Virus record (IMG/VR): IMGVR_UViG_3300034073_003883 | Coordinates: 1-20,651 of that record | Length of the DNA stretch: 20,651 bases | Reading direction: 5' to 3' (one strand) | Source: a virus | In this document: positions 14,386 through 20,527 of the stretch, piece after piece | Numbering within the stretch: position 1 is the first letter of the stretch | How the letters are laid out: the number at the start of each line of letters is the position of its first letter | Notes under the pieces: model-generated | Told to the model about the DNA's origin: nothing | Seen by the model: the letters and a program-made list of their open reading frames with translations, nothing else | Database searches by the model: none | Translations under genes and position numbers: made by a program

Positions 14386-15767
14386 AATTTTATTTCTTCT
14401 AATCTTAGTATTTCTTCTTTTATCTTTATATTATAAGGATTCCAAGTGATATTGTCAAGCAACCATTTACGGTAATATGGTGGAATTGAACGGACTGGTT
14501 TTCCTTTATACTTACCGAAAGTCATATATACTTTTTCCTCATCACCGTCTTCATTAACTTTCTTGGTAATATCAATACCACCCTCTAAATGAAAACCGAT
14601 TTCGTGAATTGGAATACCTGTAATTTGTTTTTTATTCTCACCATAAAGTTCCCAATTTTCGTCATCGTCTTCTTTGTAATAAAGGTCTTCTACTTTACCG
14701 AACCTGTCTAATGAACCAACAAAATCAACCACTAAACAATTTTCTTTGTCGGGGTGGATACGAGTTCCTCTACCGACAAACTGATACCACCACGAGATTG
14801 AGGCAGTGGGTCTTCCTGTAATTAAACAATCCAATTCAGGGTAGTCAAACCCAACAGTTAAAACATTTACTTGAACTACTACCCGTAATTGTCGGTTCTT
14901 AAACTCGGTAATTATTCGGTCTCGTTCAGGTTTTGGTGTGTCACCTGTTACTACTGCGGCATTGGGTATTCGTTTAGCTAATTTAGTTGCCTGTTCTATC
15001 GTTGGAACGGCAATGAGTATAGACTTTCTATCTTGTAATTCAGCACACTTCTTAACAATTTTGTTTTCAATATTTTGATTTTCGTACGCCTTTTCAATAG
15101 ATTTGTTTGTATATTCAGCCCCACTTGAATTAAAAACCAACTCACCTGTGTTAAAATTATATGATTGGTAAACAAGTGGAGTCCAAAATCCATTCTCAAC
15201 CATCTCGTTAATTTGTGAAGCATAAAGAATGTGTTTAAAAAATACACCATGCTTTGAACGGTTAGTTAGCATCACCAACTTTGAATATGGACCAGTTTCT
15301 CCCATATTCGTTTGTAGTTTAAGTGGAGTTGCGGTAAGACCAAGGACATGAGTTGCTTTCATTCCTTCCACAAATCTTCGTAACATACCACTTTTTTCAC
15401 GTGGGTATCTGTCACACTCGTCTATAATAACTTTTGTGAAACCAAGTGACCGAAACTGATGGGAAATGTTGATAATAGAACCAATAGTTGCATAAGTCAC
15501 ATCACCGATTTCCTTTTCTCCCATAGACGCGGAATAAATACTTGCTTCACCACCTAAATTAATAAACTTGTTATAATTTTGTTCTAACAATTCTTTTGAT
15601 GGTTGTAAAACTAAAACCTTTTCACCAATGCCCTTTGCAATATGAGCAATAACAATAGACTTACCAAATGCAGTTGGAGCTACAATAATACTTGGTTTCA
15701 TCTTCGGTGTTTTAAAAAACTCGACACCTATTGCAACTGGTATTTCTTGGTTAGGTCTGAGTTTCAT
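14382..15767 (-). CDS. SF2 DNA helicase, RadD-like, with C-terminal DUF3820-like tail
   Basis: A 461-aa helicase. Motifs in order: RPNQ (Q-like motif, 4-7), Walker A APTAFGKS (30-37), DECD (116-119), GLTATP (143-148), VVTGDTPKPERD (272-283), VLTVGFDYP (302-310), RPTASIS (319-325) and QFVGRGTR (329-336). The order and wording follow bacterial RadD (YejH), a recombination-intermediate repair helicase, more closely than T4 UvsW as I remember them. The usual C-terminal zinc-finger part of RadD is absent. Instead, residues 414-440 contain MTFGKYKGKPVRSIPPYY, which looks like a DUF3820 module often attached to exonucleases. Its ATG overlaps the flavodoxin-like gene's stop by one base. A role in repair or recombination-dependent replication fits its neighbours, UvdE and ThyA. 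Confidence 0.85.
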   Translation of the reverse strand: MKLRPNQEIPVAIGVEFFKTPKMKPSIIVAPTAFGKSIVIAHIAKGIGEKVLVLQPSKELLEQNYNKFINLGGEASIYSASMGEKEIGDVTYATIGSIINISHQFRSLGFTKVIIDECDRYPREKSGMLRRFVEGMKATHVLGLTATPLKLQTNMGETGPYSKLVMLTNRSKHGVFFKHILYASQINEMVENGFWTPLVYQSYNFNTGELVFNSSGAEYTNKSIEKAYENQNIENKIVKKCAELQDRKSILIAVPTIEQATKLAKRIPNAAVVTGDTPKPERDRIITEFKNRQLRVVVQVNVLTVGFDYPELDCLITGRPTASISWWYQFVGRGTRIHPDKENCLVVDFVGSLDRFGKVEDLYYKEDDDENWELYGENKKQITGIPIHEIGFHLEGGIDITKKVNEDGDEEKVYMTFGKYKGKPVRSIPPYYRKWLLDNITWNPYNIKIKEEILRLEEIKL

Positions 15768-16369
15768 TATGGTATAAGAATATTTTGTTTTGTCTTTTGA
15801 ATATCATTATCTACATCATTTCTTACTCTTTGTAAATATTTTATTCTTTTTTTGTTTGACACAAACGGAACCGACCAAAATTGACGAGTTTTTGTCCTAA
15901 ACCAACCAAATACAAAAGAATATACACCCATTTCTAATCTTAATCTTACTGAATTAACATAAAGAGTTAAAACAGGAAGTGCTGGTGCACCATGAGTTAA
16001 ATAAGTTCTTACTTTTTTATCTTTTAGTAATGGAACTGGAAATCCGTAAGTTTTTGTAATAGGTTGAAACTTATATGCAAAGTTTGGTGTAAATACCTGA
16101 TCAAAAAATCCCTCTAATAGTGGAGTTGTTCTAAACCACCATACAGGAGATATAAAATAAATTCGGTGACTTTCTTTTACTAATCGTTGATACTCTTTTA
16201 CTTGTTCTTGATTTTTATACCAACGAGAGGGTGAGAACTTTTCTTCGTATAAGTCGATTACGTGATATTCCTCGCCCCAATACTCCAATCGTTTAATGAT
16301 AGTTTGAAGGATACCATTATAACAAAAGGAATTTTTATCAGGGTGGCCTATGACTATTAAATTTTTCAT
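15767..16369 (-). CDS. Flavodoxin-fold NAD(P)H oxidoreductase
   Basis: A 200-aa protein of the Flavodoxin_2 family (MdaB/KefF/NQO-type quinone reductases). The N-terminal LIVIGHPDKNSFCYNGI (4-20) forms the FMN-phosphate loop; FISPVWWFRTTPLLEGFFDQ (73-92) is the second flavin-contact segment, with the typical P-x-WW; YLTHGAP follows near 122-129. Such enzymes transfer two electrons from NAD(P)H to quinones and counter redox stress. The C-terminal third is unusually basic and aromatic. It is uncommon in T4-like phages to my knowledge. It is translationally linked to the 51-aa membrane peptide upstream (ATGA) and the helicase downstream (TAATG). The substrate is unknown. Confidence 0.85.
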   Translation of the reverse strand: MKNLIVIGHPDKNSFCYNGILQTIIKRLEYWGEEYHVIDLYEEKFSPSRWYKNQEQVKEYQRLVKESHRIYFISPVWWFRTTPLLEGFFDQVFTPNFAYKFQPITKTYGFPVPLLKDKKVRTYLTHGAPALPVLTLYVNSVRLRLEMGVYSFVFGWFRTKTRQFWSVPFVSNKKRIKYLQRVRNDVDNDIQKTKQNILIP

Positions 16370-16521
16370 TTCATCGGTGATTTGTTTGTTCCCATTTTGG
16401 AAGAAAAATCTTTAAGAATGTGAATTAACATTCCAATTACCAACCAAAAACTTGCGTAAGGTATTAATTCTATAATATCTAATACCAATATCCAAAATAC
16501 ATCTATTTGTGAGTTTATCAT
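16366..16521 (-). CDS. 51-aa single-pass membrane protein
   Basis: Read directly from the sequence: ATG at 16521-16519, stop TGA at 16368-16366, giving MINSQIDVFWILVLD at the start and KSPMK at the end. Residues 8-37 are hydrophobic (WILVLDIIELIPYASFWLV), a likely membrane helix broken by one acidic pair, followed by a basic cytosolic tail. It overlaps the preceding stop by ATGA and its own stop overlaps the next ATG in the same way, so the frame is locked between two real genes. No family is recognised. It may anchor the flavodoxin-like or nucleotidyltransferase-like neighbour at the membrane; that is inference. Confidence 0.75.
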   Translation of the reverse strand: MINSQIDVFWILVLDIIELIPYASFWLVIGMLIHILKDFSSKMGTNKSPMK

Positions 16522-17159
16522 ATAAGTTTTTTTGTAGTTATAATTTTATCAATATTTTTAAAAAAATAATCAAATTGAATATCATTCATTGTTTTTAAGT
16601 CTTTAAAAATACCAACATATTGACGTTGTTTTATTCTTTTAATTGCCTTTTTTAAACTTTTTGATAAAATATTATCTATTTCTAACTGATACAATTCGTT
16701 ATTAATTTTTTTAAAATTATCTAATTCTCTAACGTGAACCGTATTATTATCTTTTTTTGTAATTATCTTTTGAAAAAAACGAGTTAATAAAATATTATTA
16801 AATACAAAACTATTATTTACAAATTTTAAACCATAACAAGTTTCAAAAACATTATAATTTACATGAAATATATCTATAAATAAATTATTTTTAATACCCA
16901 AAATAAATGCAGTTTTTAATATATTTTTTATTTCACAATAATTTAAATCTTTATTTGAAGAAATGATAATATCAACATCTTTTGTTGGTATCTTTGAAAT
17001 TCCATAAATTTGTTCTGCAAAATTACCACAAAATAAAAGATTATAATTAGTTAAATCACATTTAGATAAAAATTCTTCTCTCCATATAAAAAAACTACTT
17101 TCGGTTGGAATATTAATTTTTTGAGTATTAACTTCTATATCTTCAAATATTTGAATCAT
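16518..17159 (-). CDS. Nucleotidyltransferase-fold protein, unknown specificity
   Basis: A 213-aa protein with the minimal nucleotidyltransferase signature: LLFCGNFAEQIYGISKIPTKDVDIIIS (41-67, read in two parts), that is a small-residue loop (G45) followed by Asp61-x-Asp63, and a third acidic residue Asp96 in NLFIDIFHV. These are the metal-binding carboxylates of the Pol-beta-like superfamily (MNT toxins, AbiEii, aminoglycoside nucleotidyltransferases). The C-terminal half is helical and Lys-rich (SKSLKKAIKRIKQRQYVG). The gene is richer in AT and in Asn/Lys/Ile/Phe codons than its neighbours, hinting at separate acquisition. It starts 6 nt after the UvdE stop and is coupled by ATGA to the 51-aa membrane gene. 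No antitoxin or HEPN partner is visible. Confidence 0.7.
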   Translation of the reverse strand: MIQIFEDIEVNTQKINIPTESSFFIWREEFLSKCDLTNYNLLFCGNFAEQIYGISKIPTKDVDIIISSNKDLNYCEIKNILKTAFILGIKNNLFIDIFHVNYNVFETCYGLKFVNNSFVFNNILLTRFFQKIITKKDNNTVHVRELDNFKKINNELYQLEIDNILSKSLKKAIKRIKQRQYVGIFKDLKTMNDIQFDYFFKNIDKIITTKKLI

Positions 17160-17165
17160 TTAATA

Positions 17166-18107
17166 TTAATAGCTTTCTACTGTTAATAACCCACTATAAT
17201 GTTCTACATTTTCTAAACCCAAAAAGGGTAAAATAGCCAATTCTTTCATTTTACTCTCAACCATTATATCTATATGGTTTCCATAAGTATTAGGTAATTT
17301 AGTAATGTAATCTGAATGGGCTTGTGGTTTAAGTTTGTAATTGTTTTCGTGTAATGATTTACTTTCTGAATAATGAACGACAGGTGTAATCCCTTTTGGC
17401 CAAGTTGAAATTGCTAATTTAAGTGCTTCTTGTTCGCTAAGACCACCCGTACAAAATTGATGGTGATGGTAATCAAAAACGATTGGTATACCGATTTTTT
17501 TGTGGATATACATTAAGTCTTTGACTGAATACATACTTTCCTTATCATCGTTTTCAACAGTTAGTCTTGATTGGACTGTTGGTGATAGTCTTTTAAAGTT
17601 TTCACAAAATCTATCCATGGCAGATTTTTTATCACCATACACACCATTACAATGAATATTTATTTTGTTATATGGTGTTTGACTTAATCCCATTTCGTCA
17701 AATATTTTACCATGGATTTCCAAATCAATAATAGTGTTTCTAACTACTGACTCTTTTGGAGATGTTAAAACGTTAAAAGGACCGGGATGACAAGTAATAC
17801 GAATATTATTTTCTTTTGCAAAGTTACCTGTGTCTTTGAGGGACTTGGATATATCATCGTAGTGAGGTAGGTTTTCCATTTTATACTCAGATAACCAAGG
17901 AAACATTTCACTTGATAGTCTGAATAACTTAATACCGTTGTCGTTATTCCACTTAACAATTCGATACAAGTCACGGACATTGTTAAGTGATAATTCGGAT
18001 GCATAATCAATACCTTTTTCTTTAAAGGTTTTTTTAATCATACTTCTGTTAGTAGTAACTCCCTCAAAACGAAGAGACATATTGATACAGGCGTATCCTA
18101 AATTCAT
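17166..18107 (-). CDS. UV damage endonuclease, UvdE/UvsE family
   Basis: A 313-aa TIM-barrel endonuclease that nicks DNA 5' of UV photoproducts and other lesions. Family signatures: NLGYACINMSLR (2-13), KLFRLSSEMFPW (60-71), ITCHPGPFNVLTSP (104-117), NIHCNGVYGDK (150-160), TVENDD (183-188), VFDYHHHQF (210-218), VVHYSES (243-249), QAHSDY (262-267) and DIMVESK (280-286). Likely metal ligands are His107, His152, Glu185, Asp212, His215, His245, His264 and Glu284. The residue two before His245 is Val, where I recall a carboxylated lysine in the Thermus enzyme. It is the first gene after a sigma-70 promoter and leads a repair/nucleotide operon. It resembles full-length bacterial enzymes. Confidence 0.93.
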   Translation of the reverse strand: MNLGYACINMSLRFEGVTTNRSMIKKTFKEKGIDYASELSLNNVRDLYRIVKWNNDNGIKLFRLSSEMFPWLSEYKMENLPHYDDISKSLKDTGNFAKENNIRITCHPGPFNVLTSPKESVVRNTIIDLEIHGKIFDEMGLSQTPYNKINIHCNGVYGDKKSAMDRFCENFKRLSPTVQSRLTVENDDKESMYSVKDLMYIHKKIGIPIVFDYHHHQFCTGGLSEQEALKLAISTWPKGITPVVHYSESKSLHENNYKLKPQAHSDYITKLPNTYGNHIDIMVESKMKELAILPFLGLENVEHYSGLLTVESY

Positions 18108-18140
18108 TTATTTGCAGTTTGTTGAAAATTATATAACTAC

Positions 18141-18169
18141 AATATACAAAATAATTTATTAAAAGTCAA
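18141..18169 (-). promoter_or_regulatory. Sigma-70-type promoter before the UV endonuclease gene
   Basis: On the minus strand -35 TTGACT (18169-18164), a 17-nt spacer and -10 TATATT (18146-18141). The start of transcription would be about 27 nt before the ATG at 18107. The design is nearly identical to the promoter before the deformylase gene. The promoter lies in the 64-nt gap behind the 411-aa gene. Confidence 0.78.
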
Positions 18170-18171
18170 AT

Positions 18172-19407
18172 TTAATATGTTTTACTTTCAAAATCAGTTG
18201 GATAATTTGTTTTTATTTCTTTAAGAGCTCTTTGAGAACCTCCCTGAAATTTTAACCAATAATCAATTGCCTTTCTGTCATTTATCCAACGATCTTTTTT
18301 ATTCCAATCAAACCATGGGTGCATATAGTATGGGTTTCCATTATATGGTGTTTTCCACCCACCTTCTTCATACCACTTTCTTCTTTCTTCTTCACTCACG
18401 ATACCATCTTTATCATAGTCCGCTTCATCAAATTCTTGTTTCATATCATTTAAATCAGGTTCATCCTGACTTTCTTCATAAGAAACATCATTATTCACCT
18501 CATAATCAAATAATAAGTTTTCTTTCTCAAACTTTTCGATTGTGTCATTATACAATCCACTCTTTTCATCATTATAAAGTTGGTAATGTTTATCATCTAA
18601 TTTTTTCTTATCTTCTTCACCTTTATCTACTTTGAGTGCAGTATTAAATGCAATAACAAGGGTTACGGCCAATGGATCAAATACAAAAACAATTAGGAGA
18701 GCAAAGAAATTAATAATTGTACTCATGGGCAATCCGCTTACTTCTGCCATAAATTTTAGAGGGCCAACTTCGCCTGCTACTTCTGAACTTTGTTGAATAG
18801 AAAGTATTTCCAAATCTAAATCGGTGACCTGTTGTGTTAAATCTTCTATTCTTTTTGAAACCACATCTCTTTGTTGTTTTGAATCATTTAGTTGATTTTC
18901 TAACGTTCTTCGAGTTGCAGAAGAGGTTGTTGTAATTAATTGTCCTGATTCATCTCTATATTGAATAACGTTATTTGATAACCCCTTTGTTAGTTCATTT
19001 ATAGAATTTGAAAGATTTTGTCTTTCTAAAACAAATCCATTTAATTGTTCTTGTAATCTTTCTTTTCGTAAATCTACTACTTGAACTTGTTTGTCTATTA
19101 CAGATAATTCATCTGCGGTTGTTTGATAGGCGGAGGTTAAAAATCCATATATACCCAAAGATGTAATAAATATTAAAACAACAACACCTATTACCAAGTA
19201 TGTTCGTAGAAAGACATTTATTTTATCCCAATATGCATAAAGAAAAGAAGCTGCTATCAACTTACCGAATTCCAATGACCCGGCCATCAACATCACAGCA
19301 AGACTTGCCCCTGCAAATAACTTTGAGAGTCCTGTAACTGAAAAGAATGCCGCTGCAATAGCAATTAGGAGTGCGGAAACTCCTAAAAGAAAAGTTCTTA
19401 ATTTCAT
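18172..19407 (-). CDS. Membrane protein with coiled coil and EF-hand-like loop
   Basis: A 411-aa integral membrane protein. Hydrophobic segments: about 5-25, 30-58 and 69-93 at the N-terminus and 229-257 further on. Between them is a long coiled coil (about 97-208, with LRKERLQEQLNGFVLERQNL) that must be on one side of the membrane. The C-terminal 150 residues are soluble and acidic and contain DYDKDGIVSEEE (330-341), which fits the 12-residue EF-hand loop D-x-D-x-D-G-x-[ILV]-x-x-x-E exactly and so may bind calcium; there is only one loop. A tail rich in Trp/Tyr follows (WYEEGGWKTPYNGNPYYMHPWFDW, split for reading at 345-368). Function is unknown. The start is coupled by TAATG to the 59-aa gene. 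Confidence 0.82.
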   Translation of the reverse strand: MKLRTFLLGVSALLIAIAAAFFSVTGLSKLFAGASLAVMLMAGSLEFGKLIAASFLYAYWDKINVFLRTYLVIGVVVLIFITSLGIYGFLTSAYQTTADELSVIDKQVQVVDLRKERLQEQLNGFVLERQNLSNSINELTKGLSNNVIQYRDESGQLITTTSSATRRTLENQLNDSKQQRDVVSKRIEDLTQQVTDLDLEILSIQQSSEVAGEVGPLKFMAEVSGLPMSTIINFFALLIVFVFDPLAVTLVIAFNTALKVDKGEEDKKKLDDKHYQLYNDEKSGLYNDTIEKFEKENLLFDYEVNNDVSYEESQDEPDLNDMKQEFDEADYDKDGIVSEEERRKWYEEGGWKTPYNGNPYYMHPWFDWNKKDRWINDRKAIDYWLKFQGGSQRALKEIKTNYPTDFESKTY

Positions 19408-19586
19408 TACGAAATATCTACGAGTTCCTGTATCTTCTGTAACCCGTTAATAATTTCTTTTAAATATTGTTGTGCTTCTTGAGGATTGGCCTGTTTAGTA
19501 CCATCAATCATTTTGTTAATCAACGTTACTCTACTTTCACAAGCTTCAATTAAACTTCCAATTTTTTCTTTATAAGGTTGTTTCAT
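19407..19586 (-). CDS. 59-aa helical protein, unknown
   Basis: Read from the sequence: ATG at 19586-19584, stop TAA at 19409-19407, encoding MKQPYKEKIGSLIEACESRV and continuing to KIQELVDIS. The product is one or two amphipathic helices with a single Cys. The stop shares its last base with the ATG of the 411-aa membrane protein, the TAATG coupling seen throughout this window, which strongly supports it as a gene. It is the first gene after the hsp20 terminator and the AT-rich motif at 19611-19620. No family is recognised; it may be a partner of the membrane protein. Confidence 0.75.
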   Translation of the reverse strand: MKQPYKEKIGSLIEACESRVTLINKMIDGTKQANPQEAQQYLKEIINGLQKIQELVDIS

Positions 19587-19610
19587 ATTTGATATAGTTT
19601 TAATTGTATT

Positions 19611-19620
19611 AATAAATATT
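19611..19620 (-). promoter_or_regulatory. AT-rich promoter-like motif (AATATTTATT)
   Basis: On the minus strand AATATTTATTAATAC, 24 nt before the ATG of the 59-aa gene and directly behind the hsp20 terminator. It resembles the motifs at 5613 and 7881 but ends in T and has different spacing, so it is the weakest of the set. Confidence 0.3.
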
Positions 19621-19627
19621 AAGATAT

Positions 19628-19663
19628 AAAAAAAGGGGTGATTTTATCCAAACCACCCCTTTT
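19628..19663 (-). terminator. Rho-independent terminator after hsp20
   Basis: Perfect 10-bp stem AAAAGGGGTG / CACCCCTTTT (19631-19640 and 19654-19663) with a 13-nt loop. On the minus strand it ends in seven T. It begins 14 nt after the hsp20 stop, so hsp20 is transcribed as its own unit or ends the transcript from upstream. Confidence 0.9.
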
Positions 19664-19677
19664 AACGTCAAGTATTA

Positions 19678-20064
19678 TTATGAGAGTTTAATTCTCTTGG
19701 CTTTTCGTTCTTCTTTTTTATCAACTGTAAGTGTTAAAAGACCGTTGTTGAAGGCTGCCTTTGTTGTTGTTCCATCATATTCTTCACCAAGTTTAAATGA
19801 AAAATCAAGGTCATTTACAAAAGCCGATGAACCCTCGGGTTTAATTGAACTAACATGAATATGTGTATCAGTCACATCAAGATTAATATTTGATTTATCA
19901 TGACCGACAGCATTTACATTAATTTCAAGTAACCCATCTTTGTTAATTCTTGATTCATAAACCGCATTTTTGTAATAATATTTATTAAGATTATCAAATC
20001 TTAATCTACTTGGTGTATATAAAATATCATCCAAAAGTGCGTCAAATGAAGTAATGTTTGTCAT
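19678..20064 (-). CDS. Small heat-shock protein, Hsp20/alpha-crystallin family
   Basis: A 128-aa chaperone that holds unfolding proteins. The alpha-crystallin domain spans about residues 35-118: EINVNAVGHDKSNINLDVTD (47-66) corresponds to the first conserved region, DFSFKLGEEYD (86-96) to the middle, and AAFNNGLLTLTV (103-114) is the A-x-x-x-N-G-[VL]-L signature. The tail ends KRIKLS, a version of the I-x-I/L anchor used for oligomer assembly. A strong AGGAG Shine-Dalgarno sequence lies 9 nt before the ATG. Hsp20 genes are common in T4-like phages of aquatic bacteria. Here the gene stands alone between a two-site operator-like promoter region and a terminator, suggesting dedicated control. 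Confidence 0.95.
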   Translation of the reverse strand: MTNITSFDALLDDILYTPSRLRFDNLNKYYYKNAVYESRINKDGLLEINVNAVGHDKSNINLDVTDTHIHVSSIKPEGSSAFVNDLDFSFKLGEEYDGTTTKAAFNNGLLTLTVDKKEERKAKRIKLS

Positions 20065-20118
20065 ATTTTTTATCTCCTGTTAAGGTTATTTGGTTATTTG
20101 TTTTATAGTATTTAAACA

Positions 20119-20147
20119 ATTATCATACCAACTTTTATTTGTCACAA
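20119..20147 (-). promoter_or_regulatory. Candidate hsp20 promoter overlapping the operator
   Basis: On the minus strand TTGTGA (20147-20142), a 17-nt spacer and GATAAT (20124-20119), 4/6 and 5/6 matches to sigma-70. The -35 lies inside the operator-like repeat copy nearer the gene. A second possible -10, TATAAA at 20107-20102, lies closer to the start. Neither is proven. Confidence 0.5.
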
Positions 20148-20170
20148 ATATTTACTAAATTTGTGACAAA
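20138..20170 (-). promoter_or_regulatory. Paired operator-like repeat upstream of hsp20
   Basis: A perfect 12-bp inverted repeat TTTGTCACAAAT / ATTTGTGACAAA (20138-20149 and 20159-20170) with a 9-nt spacer. Each arm is itself a palindrome around one base (TTTGT-S-ACAAA), so the region also reads as two copies of an 11-bp site with centres 22 bp apart, two turns of the helix. One copy overlaps the candidate -35. The arm/9-nt/arm layout is like CIRCE, although the arm sequence is different. No T tract follows on the minus strand, which argues against a terminator. Confidence 0.65.
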
Positions 20171-20192
20171 ATTTCAGTATTAATATTTTTGT

Positions 20193-20207
20193 ATGACAGA
20201 ATGTCAT
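20193..20207 (-). repeat. Small inverted repeat at the end of the 107-aa gene
   Basis: ATGACA-GAA-TGTCAT, a perfect 6-bp inverted repeat with a 3-nt loop, overlapping the TGA stop of the 107-aa gene. It shares the TGTCA core with the paired operator nearby and could be a further weak site or a small mRNA hairpin. Confidence 0.45.
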
Positions 20208-20527
20208 TCTTCTATCTGTCTTTTTGTCAGAACTCTGTATAATAATTCTAATTCTTCTTCGGTTTTACAGACACCAAGACCAACATAGTCTGCTAATTCA
20301 ACCAAAAATTGCCCTTTATCAACTCCCATTTGTTTCCATTCATCCTCAATAGAAGAAATTAAAAGAGGTGCATTTGGATCTGGATTGTCTTTTGGAATTG
20401 GAAGTATAAAATAAACATATTCATCATCGTCATCTTTTTCTTCTATTTTCTCCCAACCCTGTCTTTTAAATGTTTCTTCGGTTATGGAAGTTTCGGAAAT
20501 AAAATACAATTCATCGTTATACTTCAT
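20204..20527 (-). CDS. Small acidic protein, unknown
   Basis: A 107-aa protein with no recognised family. It begins MKYNDELYFISETSITEETF, has a short acidic run (EEKDDDDEYVYF, about 29-40), a Pro-rich turn (PIPKDNPDPNAP, about 43-54) and a helical C-terminal half (about 58-107) with one Cys. The alternation of strand, turn and helices suggests a small globular domain. Its ATG overlaps the stop of the partial gene upstream (ATGA), so it belongs to a transcript coming from the right of the window. It is followed by the 139-nt hsp20 control region. Confidence 0.75.
   Translation of the reverse strand: MKYNDELYFISETSITEETFKRQGWEKIEEKDDDDEYVYFILPIPKDNPDPNAPLLISSIEDEWKQMGVDKGQFLVELADYVGLGVCKTEEELELLYRVLTKRQIEE

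Noticed and set aside
14996-15250. Minus-strand 84-aa frame inside the helicase gene
   Set aside because: It overlaps conserved helicase sequence in another frame.
16875-16882. A fourth exact TATTTATA on the minus strand
   Set aside because: It lies deep within the 213-aa coding region, away from any gene start, in very AT-rich sequence; taken as chance.
18267-18635. Plus-strand 122-aa open frame opposite the membrane protein gene
   Set aside because: His/Tyr/Phe/Ser-rich composition typical of an antisense shadow; every supported gene is on the minus strand.
19645-19671. TTGACG followed by GATAAA as a promoter behind hsp20
   Set aside because: The spacer would run through the terminator stem and the -10 is poor; the hairpin explains the sequence better.
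20138-20170. Inverted repeat as a rho-independent terminator for the 107-aa gene
   Set aside because: The arms are not GC-rich and no T run follows on the minus strand; the internal palindromes and 22-bp phasing fit an operator better.
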